Assembly: GCF_003386095.1 (NCBI RefSeq)
Contig: NZ_QREG01000001.1
Coordinates: forward strand, 434,001 to 498,000
Length of the DNA: 64,000 bases
Origin: Marinoscillum furvescens DSM 4134
GTDB lineage: Bacteria; Bacteroidota; Bacteroidia; Cytophagales; Cyclobacteriaceae
Direction of reading: 5' to 3'
Shown in pieces: positions 8,508 to 16,877 of the stretch. The notes under the pieces are model-generated. The model ran no database searches and was not told the DNA's origin. It worked only from the letters and a program-made list of their open reading frames with translations. Made by a program: the position numbers and the translations under genes. Each line of letters opens with the position of its first letter. Position 1 is the first letter of the stretch.

Positions 8508-10238
8508 ATGAAAAGGATTTTTACACTTGTCGCACTACTGATGGTTTTTGCCGCCATGGCCCAAAAGCCCACCCATCACACTGACTCTACTGGCAACCTG
8601 TACTGGCGCAAGTCTACACCTGTTTACTTGTTTATTTCTGACAACCCCAACGGCCCTCAGGAGCGCCTCAAAAGCCAGGCCACTCCCGAATACGCTGATC
8701 CTTTTTACCTGGATACTGAGGGGGTAAACTACATCCGCTCGCGCAATGCCGTGGATCCGGAAACAGGGCGAGTGCTCCCAGATACGGAAGTGCTTTTTGA
8801 GATCTATGCCGACGGACTGGCACCGATCACCACCACCAGCTATGAGCAGGTAGATAAGTATGCCAACGAAGGCGTAACCTACTACAAAGCAGGGCTGCGC
8901 ATTGGGCTGCAGGCCAAAGACCAGCTCTCTGGCGTGCGCAAGCTACTCTATAAAATCAACGACGGAGCATTTGCTCCATACAGCACTCCAATCAGTTTTG
9001 CTCAAGCGGGGGTGTATACCCTCGCTTACAGTAGTGAAGACATGGTGGGCAATGTGGAAGAAACCCAGTCGGTGACCTTTACCATAGACCCTACTGCACC
9101 ATACAGTGACCTTACGGTAAATGGCATCACGGAAGACCAGGTGATCTCTCTAGGATCTAAGATGTACATCCTGGCCCTAGACTCTATCTCTGGTGTGGCC
9201 GATGTATACTACCGCTTCGATGATCAGGCATTTAAAAAATACCGCGGTGGCAACCTGCCATTCACTGACCTGGATGAAGGCGACCATACGGTGACCTACT
9301 ATGCCAAAGACCAGGTAAACAATGTAGAGCAGGAAAAAAGCTTTTCGTTTTACCTGGACAAATCTGCACCACTTATGGTGGCAGACGTACTGGGTGACCG
9401 CTTTATTGTGGAGGACGAGGTGTACTTTTCCGGGCGTACCAAGCTAAAGCTCACTGCCGTAGACAACAAAGTGGGCGTAAAAGAAGTGATGTTTTCGGTA
9501 GATGGTAATGAGTTTCAGGAATACAAGCAGCCGTTTTACCTCCCGAGTGTATCTGGGGTGCATAGCATTCGGTACTACTCTGTAGACAACCTCAACAACT
9601 CTACTGCCAAAGGCAATACGGGCTACACCAGCCATGGAGGCTATGAGGAGTTTAAGCACAATGTGGCGAAGTTTTATGTAGACCTCACCGGGCCGGTGAT
9701 TGATCACAGCATTCGCAACTTCTCCTTTACGCGTGACGATACGCTGTTTATCGGGCCCTATTCGAAAATCCGCCTGACGGGCAAAGACCCGGAATCTGGC
9801 CTGCAATACATGAGCCACAGCCTGGAAAACATGGTGGGCGAAACGAACTACGAGGGACCATTTACGCTGAGCGAAACTCCTGAGGGCTACCACACGCTGG
9901 AGTACTTTGGGTATGACAATGTAAACAACCGCAACACTTCACAATTTTCGTTTTACCTGGACAAAACCGCACCAAGGAGCATCATCCAGTTTAATACCGG
10001 ACAAACGGGTGAGAAAAATGGCAAGCCGGTGTATCCGGTCACCGTGGGGATCTTCCTCTCAGCCGTGGATCAGACCTCTGGTGTGAGTAAGCTCTCCTAT
10101 GCACTGGGCAATAATGACCTGAAGCCGTATGCCGGCCTGATCTCTGGCTTGCGCAAAGGCAAGCATGAGCTCCGCGTACAGACGGTAGATTTTCTGGGCA
10201 ATACCTCCGAGCAGACCATCGAGTTTTATATCAAATAA
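8508..10238 (+). CDS. Secreted Ig-like repeat protein (OmpL47-type repeats)
   Basis: The 576-aa product begins with a signal peptide ending AAMAQ. After an N-terminal region of about 115 residues come at least five beta-sandwich repeats of about 90-100 residues, each built on the pattern GI/L-L-A-D--SGV--L/VYY--D-----Y ... G-H-----A-D-VGN-E----F-F-D--AP. The recurring SGV, Y-N--D/G--F--Y and DKTAP/DKSAP motifs resemble the OmpL47/bacterial Ig-like families. No enzymatic motif and no T9SS sorting tail are seen. It follows a histidine kinase gene closely. A structural or adhesive surface role is plausible, but the precise function is not known. Confidence 0.7.
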   Translation: MKRIFTLVALLMVFAAMAQKPTHHTDSTGNLYWRKSTPVYLFISDNPNGPQERLKSQATPEYADPFYLDTEGVNYIRSRNAVDPETGRVLPDTEVLFEIYADGLAPITTTSYEQVDKYANEGVTYYKAGLRIGLQAKDQLSGVRKLLYKINDGAFAPYSTPISFAQAGVYTLAYSSEDMVGNVEETQSVTFTIDPTAPYSDLTVNGITEDQVISLGSKMYILALDSISGVADVYYRFDDQAFKKYRGGNLPFTDLDEGDHTVTYYAKDQVNNVEQEKSFSFYLDKSAPLMVADVLGDRFIVEDEVYFSGRTKLKLTAVDNKVGVKEVMFSVDGNEFQEYKQPFYLPSVSGVHSIRYYSVDNLNNSTAKGNTGYTSHGGYEEFKHNVAKFYVDLTGPVIDHSIRNFSFTRDDTLFIGPYSKIRLTGKDPESGLQYMSHSLENMVGETNYEGPFTLSETPEGYHTLEYFGYDNVNNRNTSQFSFYLDKTAPRSIIQFNTGQTGEKNGKPVYPVTVGIFLSAVDQTSGVSKLSYALGNNDLKPYAGLISGLRKGKHELRVQTVDFLGNTSEQTIEFYIK

Positions 10239-10264
10239 AGAAACACTTTTACCGGTGATTCACG

Positions 10265-10296
10265 AAAAGGTCAGGGCGCAAGTCCTGGCCTTTTTT
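10265..10296 (+). terminator. Rho-independent terminator
   Basis: GGTCAGG and CCTGGCC (10269-10275 and 10284-10290, one G-T pair) form a stem with a short loop GCGCAAGT and are followed directly by six T. It ends the kinase/Ig-protein unit. Confidence 0.85.
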
Positions 10297-10364
10297 GGTT
10301 TTGTCTGATGGTTCGAGGCTTGGCGCCCCCGACTAGGCGCCCCCCATCTCACCATGACAAAACC
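10297..10364. repeat. Small intergenic element with GGTTTTGTC inverted ends
   Basis: GGTTTTGTC (10297-10305) and its exact inverse GACAAAACC (10356-10364) bracket a GC-rich core with two copies of GGCGCCCCC. A second element with the same ends lies at 15497-15545, so this is a dispersed palindromic repeat rather than chance. It has no coding capacity. Confidence 0.55.
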
Positions 10365-10443
10365 CAGTCTCGAAGCATAAGGAAAAACCATGCACGTAGT
10401 TAGAGACAATGAAGCTTAGATTTCTTTACTGGAATAAAACTTC

Positions 10444-10740
10444 TTACTTCAGTCGATTTTTCAGGTCCATACGCTCATGTAGTATTCTGGTTATCTCAAC
10501 CAGGTTATCTGAGACCTTACGATAGAAAATGATATGACGATTCACCTTGTATCCACACAGACCCATTCTTATCATATCATAGTTACGCCCTAGATCAGGA
10601 GAAGATGCAATGGCCTTAAAAGCGTTTACAAGTTGCTTGTGATAAGTATCCGCCTGAAGCTCTGACCAATGATCAAAAGTGTAGTTCCAAATTTCTGTCA
10701 GGTCCCGAACAGCTCGGTTGGTCAAACGATAATTACCCAT
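10444..10740 (-). CDS. parE: ParE/RelE-family toxin
   Basis: This 98-aa protein has the ParE-like pattern: N-terminal MGNYRLTNRAVRDLTEIWNY, a central SSPDLGRNYDMIRMGLCGYKV and a C-terminal RHIIFYRKVSDNLVEITRILHERMD strand-helix. ParE toxins of this subfamily poison DNA gyrase, while RelE relatives cleave mRNA; sequence favours ParE because of the LGR-Y-IR-GL--Y signature. Its start overlaps the end of the antitoxin gene by 8 bp, the usual translational coupling. The pair lies at the left edge of the accessory island with the tandem repeat and the AT-rich ATPase. Confidence 0.88.
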   Translation of the reverse strand: MGNYRLTNRAVRDLTEIWNYTFDHWSELQADTYHKQLVNAFKAIASSPDLGRNYDMIRMGLCGYKVNRHIIFYRKVSDNLVEITRILHERMDLKNRLK

Positions 10741-10981
10741 TTGATCGGGATGACTTTAGCTGGTCCAGATGAGTAGATGGATCAAAATCTTCTGCAACTC
10801 CACTATCAACCCCTTCTTGAATGGCCTGCTTGAGTGAAGTCACTTTACGCTCTTCTTCTTCAAGCAGCCTTAATCCTGCGCGTACCACTTCGCTTACATT
10901 CTTAAAGCGACCTTCCGTGACACTTTGTTTGACAAAATTATCAAAATAGTCTCCAAGTGATATTGATGTATTTTTTCCCAT
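10733..10981 (-). CDS. parD: ParD-like antitoxin (ribbon-helix-helix)
   Basis: The 82-aa product starts MGKNTSISLGDYFDNFVK, the short beta strand and first helix of a ribbon-helix-helix DNA-binding domain, followed by GRFKNVSEVVRAGLRLLEEEE, the conserved second helix of ParD/CopG proteins. The C-terminal acidic tail (GVAEDFDPSTHLDQLK) would wrap the toxin. It is upstream of parE on the minus strand and probably autorepresses the operon through the palindrome just upstream of its start. Confidence 0.9.
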   Translation of the reverse strand: MGKNTSISLGDYFDNFVKQSVTEGRFKNVSEVVRAGLRLLEEEERKVTSLKQAIQEGVDSGVAEDFDPSTHLDQLKSSRSNG

Positions 10982-10990
10982 GCCATAAAG

Positions 10991-11007
10991 TTACCAAATA
11001 TTGGTAA
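10991..11007 (-). promoter_or_regulatory. Probable parDE operator
   Basis: TTACCAA-ATA-TTGGTAA is a perfect inverted repeat with 7-bp arms located 9 bp upstream of the parD start codon (minus strand). This is where ribbon-helix-helix antitoxins normally bind their own promoter. Function is inferred from position and symmetry. Confidence 0.6.
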
Positions 11008-11323
11008 AAGAGCAATCCCCAAATAAATCTCGACTCCCCTATTTTGGGTATTTTACTTAGAATGGTTTGATCTTATGCCGTGAAGTGGTAATTTAAACAG
11101 CAAATCACTGCTCAGCAGGTTTTTAACCCCAACCGGGCACCACTTTTCGCTTTAGAATTTTTAGGTGCATGTTGGCCATACACGAACCGCCGTACGATTG
11201 AAACTGATAGTCACCGAATCCCAACCTCAAAGCGCCTATCTATGTGCGCCATCATCCAGTATACGCTACTGGAGGCAGTATATGCTGCTAAAAGTCGTTT
11301 GCACCTATTATCTAAAGGCCGCT
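11008..11323. other. Non-coding gap before the repeat array
   Basis: No convincing gene is present. The only structure noticed is CCAGTA-TACGC-TACTGG (11256-11272), a perfect 6-bp inverted repeat, followed by a partial direct copy AGTATATGCTGC. A GTG-initiated frame starts at 11165 and runs into the array but shows no signal sequence, no promoter element and no domain. Confidence 0.4.
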
Positions 11324-11941
11324 TACAGCCGTCTTTTTCATGCTGCAGCCGTCTTACGGCCACTTACAGCCAACTTTTCGTCGCTGCAGGCGTCTGATGG
11401 CCGCTTACAAGCGTCTAATTCAAAATACAGCCGTCTTTTTCATTCTGCAGCCGTCTTACGGCCACTTACAGCCAACTTTTCGCCGCTGCAGGCGTCTGAT
11501 GGCCGCTTACAAGCGTCTAATTCAAATTACAGCCGACTTTTTCATACTGCAGCCGTCTTACGGCCACTTACAGCCAACTTTTCGTCGCTGCAGGCGTCTG
11601 ATGGCCGCTTACAAGCGTCTAAAGCAAATTACAGCCGTCTTTTTCATTCTGCAGCCGTCTTACGGCCACTTACAGCCAACTTTTCGTCGCTGCAGGCGTC
11701 TGATGGCCGCTTACAAGCGTCTAAAGCAAATTACAGCCGTCTTTTTCATTCTGCAGCAGACGTCTTACGGCCACTTACAGCCAACTTTTCGTCGCTGCAG
11801 GCGTCTGATGGCCGCTTACAAGCGTCTAAAACAAATTACAGCCGTCTTTTTCATACTGCAGCCGTCTTACGGCCGTTGCAACCGTCTAAAACGTATTTAC
11901 AACCAGCTTTTTCGAAATACAGCCGTCTTACGGCCAGCTTA
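11324..11941. repeat. 102-bp tandem repeat array with 20/21-bp internal periodicity
   Basis: Five near-identical units (11324, 11426, 11528, 11630, 11732; the fifth has a 3-bp insertion and is 105 bp) are followed by a degenerate sixth unit from 11837 to about 11941. Units differ by only a few substitutions, the most variable base being the N in CAT-N-CTG. Each unit splits into five subunits of 20, 21, 20, 21 and 20 bp that all begin CAGCC, CAGGC or CAAGC and mostly continue GTCT, so the basic period is close to two DNA helical turns. One subunit contains the palindrome GCCGT-CTT-ACGGC. Two reading frames stay open through the array because 102 is divisible by three, but their translations look low-complexity and I treat them as non-coding. 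The array ends 38 bp before the gene at 11980. Confidence 0.92.
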
Positions 11942-11979
11942 TGAAAACCAATTATTCACATATCTAAAATTTACAAATC

Positions 11980-12669
11980 ATGAACGACAGACAAACGAAG
12001 TACCTCAATCAGTATCGTGACATCCTGGGAGTCTTAAACAACTACCCTGTGGAAACCAACAAATACGCGGTAATTGAAAAAGCCGCAGATGCTTTTAAGC
12101 ACAACGTGTCACAGATAGAAGAACATGCCAAAGCTACGGTGGTAGATAGCACGAGCCTGTCTAAAGGCAAAGCCAAGCTAAAGCGAGAGCTGGCAGAGCT
12201 CGCCGTGGAGCTGGCTGCTGCAGCCATGGCCTATGCGCAAGAGCAGGACAATAACGAACTCAAAGGCGTGTTTGACATCCACTACTCAGACATCCGCTAT
12301 GCCAAAGATGAGGATGCGCTCAACCTGTCGCGCGTACTGGAAGAGGAGCTCACTGCTCATCTGGAATCACTGGCCATGTACCTGATCATGCCGGAAGATG
12401 TAGCCAAACTCAGTGAACTCAGCAGTAAGTTTCAGGACGTAAGTGAGCTACATGGTGGGACTCAAGCCGCCTCCAAGCGGGCACACAAGACACTCAATGT
12501 GCTCTTCCGAGAAACTCAGCAACTGCTGGCCAATCAGCTGGACCTGCTCATGATGCGCCTCAAGCGCCTGGAGCCGGACTTTGCAGAGGACTACTTCAAT
12601 GCCCGCGGCATGTCCGTGAATGTAAGCCGAAGCTTTGCCACCGAGCCAGAGCCCGACATCCAACACTAA
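11980..12669 (+). CDS. Hypothetical all-helical protein next to repeat array
   Basis: I do not recognise this 229-aa family. The protein is predicted helical throughout, soluble, without signal peptide or membrane segment, with an Ala/Leu/Glu-rich middle (KAKLKRELAELAVELAAAAMAYA) and a pattern of conserved-looking Tyr, Asp and Lys residues (FDIHYSDIRYAKDED). The start ATG follows the repeat array by 38 bp. Codon and base use are like the chromosomal background, unlike the AT-rich ATPase downstream. Because the array would be in its 5' leader or promoter region, the two may be functionally linked; this is inference. Confidence 0.65.
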   Translation: MNDRQTKYLNQYRDILGVLNNYPVETNKYAVIEKAADAFKHNVSQIEEHAKATVVDSTSLSKGKAKLKRELAELAVELAAAAMAYAQEQDNNELKGVFDIHYSDIRYAKDEDALNLSRVLEEELTAHLESLAMYLIMPEDVAKLSELSSKFQDVSELHGGTQAASKRAHKTLNVLFRETQQLLANQLDLLMMRLKRLEPDFAEDYFNARGMSVNVSRSFATEPEPDIQH

Positions 12670-12690
12670 ATCATCTATGAATCTCAACCT

Positions 12691-12712
12691 CCCCCGGGTG
12701 AAGGCTCGGGGG
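12691..12712 (+). other. GC hairpin between the helical protein and the ATPase gene
   Basis: CCCCCG (12691-12696) pairs with CGGGGG (12707-12712) over a 10-nt loop. No T tract follows, so it may be an attenuating or mRNA-stabilising hairpin rather than a full terminator. Confidence 0.35.
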
Positions 12713-12728
12713 CAAATTCCCAAAAACT

Positions 12729-14840
12729 ATGAATGAAATAAAAATAAAACTTGAGAACTGCAACAATATTAAATCGGGTGAAATCTCTCTGAAACCAAAA
12801 TCCTTGAATATAAAGTACGGGATAAATGGCACAGGAAAAAGCACAATCGCAAGTGCAATTTCACTACAAATTGATAACGAAGGTAGTCTTCAGAAAGAAC
12901 TAAAACCATTTCATTCATTTGATGATGAAGAAATTCAACCTTCTGTAAATCTACCTTCCGAAATTCGAAGTGTACTTGTATTTAACGAGGAATATTTAAA
13001 ACAATTTGTTTTTACCAAAGATGAACTCTTGACTAATAGTTATGAAGTTCTCATCAAAACACCCGAGTTCAATGCATATTCAGAGAAAATTGAAGTATTA
13101 CTTCAACAAATCAAAGCAACCTTCTCAGAGCATGAGGAACTGGATAGAATAATAGACGCTTTTGATCGGCTATCAACAAGTTTCGCATCTACAAAAAACG
13201 GTTTATCAAAATCATCCCCCCTTTATAAAGGATTGAAAAATGGCAACAAAATTGAAAACATACCTAAAGAACTATCCGGCTACACGCCACTTATCCAGAA
13301 TAGCAAGTGTGTGGAATGGCTAAATTGGCAACTTAAAGGAAGTGACTTTCTAGAAATTTCAGATAACTGTCCTTATTGCACATCTTCGACATCAGACAAA
13401 ATTGAAACCATTAAAGCGGTATCTAATAATTATGACAAGTCAGTTATTAAAAAATTCTTAATAATTACAGAGGCACTGAATGAGTTGGGAGACTATTTTT
13501 CTCCAATTGCACAAGAATCGTTGAGAAAGATAACCACAAAAAGCAGTCAACTAAACCCTGAGGAAGAACAATATATAATAGAAGTCAAAAATCAGATAGA
13601 CACGCTATTAAATAAACTAATTTCTCTCCGAGAAATTTCCGCCAATTCATTGGATTGTGAAGGTAACCTACGAGACCAACTACACAACTTGACGATAGAT
13701 CTAAACTATTTTGATAAATTCAACTCCCAAACTACACAAGAAATAGTTACAGCAATTAATAACTCAATCAATGTTCTTCTTGAGAAGACCAATCAACTCG
13801 AAGCCTTCTTGAGAATTCAAAATGAAACTCTTGGGAAAATAATTCAAAAACGACAAGATGCTATTAACTCATTCTTAACTAGCGGAGGATATAGGTATGA
13901 GGTTATAATATCAAAAGACGAATTCAATAGCTACAAACTCCACCTCAAACACATTGAATCGGAATCACCGCTCACTCAAGCAAAGCAGCACCTCAGCTTT
14001 GGTGAAAAAAATGCATTCGCTATAATCTTGTTTATGTATTTGGCCTTGCATGAAAACCCAGACTTGATAATACTCGATGACCCCATTTCTTCATTTGATA
14101 AGAATAAAAAATATGCCATTTTACACAAACTTTTTAGAGGAGAAAAGGGCCAATGCTTGAAGGGACGCACTGTATTAATGCTTACTCATGATATAGACCC
14201 ATTGATCGATTGCGTTAAAATCTTAACTGATTTCCAAGGGTTTTCACATGCAAAATTTATAAGGAATTCATCTGGAGTTCTCTCGGAGACCCCCATTAAA
14301 TCAAAAGATTTAAAAACCTTCGCTAAAATCTGTAAAGATTACCTTAAGTCAGACAGTGACATTGTTTTGAAAGTAATCTTTCTAAGACGACACTTTGAAA
14401 TTCTAGATAATCTAGGTGATGAATATCAAGTTCTGTCAAATCTTATTCATTTAAGGGAGTTGGGGAAATTGACTGTTAACAAGACAGAAGAACTATCACC
14501 TGAAAGATACGAATCTGGAGTAGAAGGAATTGTAAAAGAATTACCAGAATTTGATTATAACGACATTCTAAATGCTTTAAAAGATAGGGGTAAACTTATC
14601 CAAATTTACTCTAAAGCTTCAAGTGGCTACGTTAAATTGAACATCTATCGGATTCTTAATGAAGGAAAAGAGACCCCTGATGTCTTAAGGAAATTTATTA
14701 ATGAGACTTTTCACATTGAAAATGAACTCATATGTCAATTGGATCCTATAAAATTTGACCATATTCCAGAGTATGTCATCGAAAAATGTGACGCAGATAT
14801 TCTAGGAGATTCAATCACAAGGCAAACTTACCCTGCTTAA
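12729..14840 (+). CDS. AAA_13/RloC-like SMC-type ATPase (putative defence protein)
   Basis: The 703-aa protein is an ABC/SMC-like ATPase split by a coiled-coil insert: Walker A GINGTGKST (31-39), a CPYC pair (C214, C217) inside the coiled-coil region like a zinc hook, signature LSFGEKN (422-428), Walker B LIILDDP (446-452) and an H-loop LTHD (H487). The C-terminal domain (about 545-703) includes R553-x3-E557 in LRRHFE and FHIENELICQLDP (661-673). RloC and PrrC anticodon nucleases share the ATPase/zinc-hook layout and an R-x3-E...H nuclease triad, but the His spacing does not clearly match here. The gene is visibly more AT-rich than all neighbours, pointing to horizontal transfer; it ends 3 bp from a convergent gene. 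Confidence 0.78.
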   Translation: MNEIKIKLENCNNIKSGEISLKPKSLNIKYGINGTGKSTIASAISLQIDNEGSLQKELKPFHSFDDEEIQPSVNLPSEIRSVLVFNEEYLKQFVFTKDELLTNSYEVLIKTPEFNAYSEKIEVLLQQIKATFSEHEELDRIIDAFDRLSTSFASTKNGLSKSSPLYKGLKNGNKIENIPKELSGYTPLIQNSKCVEWLNWQLKGSDFLEISDNCPYCTSSTSDKIETIKAVSNNYDKSVIKKFLIITEALNELGDYFSPIAQESLRKITTKSSQLNPEEEQYIIEVKNQIDTLLNKLISLREISANSLDCEGNLRDQLHNLTIDLNYFDKFNSQTTQEIVTAINNSINVLLEKTNQLEAFLRIQNETLGKIIQKRQDAINSFLTSGGYRYEVIISKDEFNSYKLHLKHIESESPLTQAKQHLSFGEKNAFAIILFMYLALHENPDLIILDDPISSFDKNKKYAILHKLFRGEKGQCLKGRTVLMLTHDIDPLIDCVKILTDFQGFSHAKFIRNSSGVLSETPIKSKDLKTFAKICKDYLKSDSDIVLKVIFLRRHFEILDNLGDEYQVLSNLIHLRELGKLTVNKTEELSPERYESGVEGIVKELPEFDYNDILNALKDRGKLIQIYSKASSGYVKLNIYRILNEGKETPDVLRKFINETFHIENELICQLDPIKFDHIPEYVIEKCDADILGDSITRQTYPA

Positions 14841-14842
14841 CC

Positions 14843-15406
14843 CTACCCCCTCCCCGGCACTATCGCCGGGACTTCTTTTTTGTACTGCTCATAAGCTTGG
14901 CCGTATTGTTTAAGAAGCTTTTGCTCCTCCCAGCGGATGCCCAGCGGTAGGTAGGCAAACACCGTAAGCACGGTGGCTACATTTACATCCGTAGGGTGGT
15001 AGCCCACCATCCCTATCAGCACCAGGATCGTCCCGCTATAGATGGGGTGGCGCACATAGCCGTGGATACCCTCCCGCACCAGTCCGGTGGCGGGTTCTTT
15101 TTTCAGTCCCAGGAAACTCAGCATAGACAGGTGCCGAAAAGACACCATCACGATGATCACGCCCCACGAAGCAAAGATCATGGCCCCATAGCGCATCCAG
15201 CCAGGAGGAGTGAATAGCAGTTTGGCCGGAGCCAGCGCCATCAGATAGAGCAAGCCGAGGAGTCCCGCCACACTCACGAGCGAATAGAAAAGCCGATAGA
15301 CTTGTGCATTCAGTGGCACGGCAGCCTTTATGCGGTCGGCAGCCAGCAGGCTGTGCAGCAGCAAGTAGCCCGCCCATGCCCCGATGATCAATATGAGGTA
15401 ATGCAT
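14843..15406 (-). CDS. Membrane methyltransferase-like protein (NnrU/isoprenylcysteine methyltransferase family)
   Basis: The 187-aa product has about five hydrophobic segments (roughly 2-20, 38-62, 73-92, 122-138, 143-160) and the family signature GYVRHPIYSGT, followed by RWEEQKLLKQYGQAYEQYKKEVP, the C-terminal Glu/Tyr motif that binds S-adenosylmethionine in isoprenylcysteine carboxyl methyltransferase and phospholipid N-methyltransferase relatives. The substrate cannot be predicted. It lies convergent to the AAA ATPase and has background base composition, so it marks the right border of the accessory island. Confidence 0.75.
   Translation of the reverse strand: MHYLILIIGAWAGYLLLHSLLAADRIKAAVPLNAQVYRLFYSLVSVAGLLGLLYLMALAPAKLLFTPPGWMRYGAMIFASWGVIIVMVSFRHLSMLSFLGLKKEPATGLVREGIHGYVRHPIYSGTILVLIGMVGYHPTDVNVATVLTVFAYLPLGIRWEEQKLLKQYGQAYEQYKKEVPAIVPGRG
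14853..14880 (+). terminator. Terminator of the ATPase gene, overlapping a convergent gene end
   Basis: CCCGGC (14853-14858), a 6-nt loop and GCCGGG (14865-14870) are followed by ACTTC and a run of T. The stem also encodes the VPGRG C-terminus of the convergent minus-strand gene. Confidence 0.7.
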
Positions 15407-15496
15407 GACGGCAATCTATGGCCCTACCAGCAAAGTATCAAATGGAATGGAGTGTAAATGCGGGTAGGTGGAGGTAGTGAATGCTTGTCTAACGTT

Positions 15497-15545
15497 TTTG
15501 GGTTTTGTCCTATACTTCGGCAGGCTCAGTATGACAAAACCCAAA
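15497..15545. repeat. Palindromic intergenic element, second copy
   Basis: TTTGGGTTTTGTC (15497-15509) and GACAAAACCCAAA (15533-15545) are perfect 13-bp inverted ends around CTATACTTCGGCAGGCTCAG. The core CTTCGGCAGGCTCAGTATGAC looks like a repeat that is widespread between Bacteroidota genes; this is recollection, not a search. The first copy is at 10297-10364. Confidence 0.6.
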
Positions 15546-15619
15546 CTCACCAAATCCCCTCATCATCCCCACCGCAATACTAACCCCTTACATTCCATCG
15601 TCTAAAGGCTCCATTTGCC

Positions 15620-15627
15620 TACATTTG
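15620..15627 (+). promoter_or_regulatory. Bacteroidota -7 promoter element TACATTTG
   Basis: The octamer matches TAnnTTTG exactly and lies 32 bp upstream of the ATG at 15660. No good TTG -33 element is visible. It argues against the more upstream in-frame ATG at 15615. Confidence 0.5.
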
Positions 15628-15659
15628 CCCCAACTCAAGCGCATAAACACAAAACAGCA

Positions 15660-16877
15660 ATGACAGCAGTGAAAATCGCACTTATCAAAGAAGGCAAAGT
15701 ACCCATCGATCGGCGCGTGGCCCTCACCCCTTTTCAGGCACGTCAGGTAAAGCAGACTTTCCCCAATGTGGAAGTAGTCGCTCAGCGATCGGACATCCGG
15801 TGTTTTTCTGATGCAGACTATGAAAAAGAAGGCATCGAGCTGGTGGATGACGTCAGCGACTGTGACATTCTACTTGGCGTAAAAGAGGTACCCATCCCCG
15901 AACTGATCGATGAGAAAACGTACTTTTTCTTTTCGCATACCATCAAAAAGCAGCCTTACAACCAAAAGCTGCTGCGCTATATCCTGGACCAAAACATCCG
16001 CCTGATCGACTATGAGACCCTTACCGATGAGTCGGGCAAGCGTATCATTGCGTTTGGTCGCTGGGCGGGTATCGTAGGGGCCTACAATGGCGTACTGACC
16101 TATGGCCGCCGGTACAACCTTTTCGACCTCAAGCCTGCACACCAGTGCTTTGACCTGGAAGAGCTCAAAACCGAATACACCAAGGTGAAGCTCCCGGCCA
16201 ACAAGATAGCCGTCACTGGCGGTGGGCGTGTAGCCAAAGGGGCTATGGAAGTGCTCCACGGCATGGGCATCCGCAAGGTATCTCCCGGAGAGTTTTTGCA
16301 AAAAGAATATGACGGGCCGGTATTCACACAGCTCAACACCCGTGACTACCACCGCCACAAGGTAGGCAGTAACTTTAGCCGTCATGAGTTTTACAGCACA
16401 CCGGAAAATTACGAATCAGACTTTCTCAAGTTTGCCCAGGCCGCAGACCTGCTGGTAGCGGCAGCCTTCTGGGACCCAAAAGCTCCGGTGCTGTTCACCC
16501 GTGAGGACATCCTGCGCAATGATTTCAAAATCAAAGTAATCGCCGATATCACCTGCGACATAGAAGGCTCCATCCCCAGCACGAAAAAACCGAGCACCAT
16601 AGAGGACCCCATCTACGACTACAACCCCAGCGATGATGAAGTAGAGGCACCTTTTTCAGACGAAGGCAACATCACCGTGATGGCCGTGGACAACCTGCCA
16701 TGTGAGCTCCCACGAGATGCTTCGGAGAGCTTTGGCAACGAGCTGGTGCACAATGTACTCCCCGAGCTACTGGGTGACGACAGCAAAAAAGTAATAGAGC
16801 GTGCGACGATCACCCTCAAAGGGCAGCTTACGCCAAAATACGAATACCTAACTGATTACGCAGAAGGAAAACTATGA
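15660..16877 (+). CDS. Saccharopine dehydrogenase-like NAD(P)-dependent oxidoreductase
   Basis: From the ATG at 15660 the product has 405 residues (MTAVKIALIKEGKVPIDRRVALTP). The N-terminal half is an AlaDH/PNT-type domain (KEGKVPIDRRVALTP, LLGVKEVP, FFFSHTIKKQPYN) and the middle contains a Rossmann motif VTGGGRVAKGAMEVL. This pattern is that of the lysine-2-oxoglutarate reductase/saccharopine dehydrogenase and alanine dehydrogenase superfamily. The exact reaction in Bacteroidota is not settled. The gene overlaps rfbD by 4 bp (ATGA), implying coupled translation. The long form starting at 15615 is unlikely because the -7 element lies inside it. Confidence 0.78.
   Translation: MTAVKIALIKEGKVPIDRRVALTPFQARQVKQTFPNVEVVAQRSDIRCFSDADYEKEGIELVDDVSDCDILLGVKEVPIPELIDEKTYFFFSHTIKKQPYNQKLLRYILDQNIRLIDYETLTDESGKRIIAFGRWAGIVGAYNGVLTYGRRYNLFDLKPAHQCFDLEELKTEYTKVKLPANKIAVTGGGRVAKGAMEVLHGMGIRKVSPGEFLQKEYDGPVFTQLNTRDYHRHKVGSNFSRHEFYSTPENYESDFLKFAQAADLLVAAAFWDPKAPVLFTREDILRNDFKIKVIADITCDIEGSIPSTKKPSTIEDPIYDYNPSDDEVEAPFSDEGNITVMAVDNLPCELPRDASESFGNELVHNVLPELLGDDSKKVIERATITLKGQLTPKYEYLTDYAEGKL

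Noticed and set aside
11324-11941. CRISPR array
   Set aside because: Units are contiguous near-identical 102-bp copies without unique spacers, and no cas gene is present.
11324-11941. Template/variable repeat of a diversity-generating retroelement
   Set aside because: Substitutions are few and not adenine-biased, and no reverse transcriptase gene is in the window.
11165-12020. Two overlapping plus-strand frames open through the tandem repeat (about 226 and 259 codons)
   Set aside because: They stay open only because the unit is 102 bp; translations are low-complexity, no signal or domain is seen, and one starts with GTG in a non-coding stretch while the other runs into the real gene at 11980 in the wrong frame.
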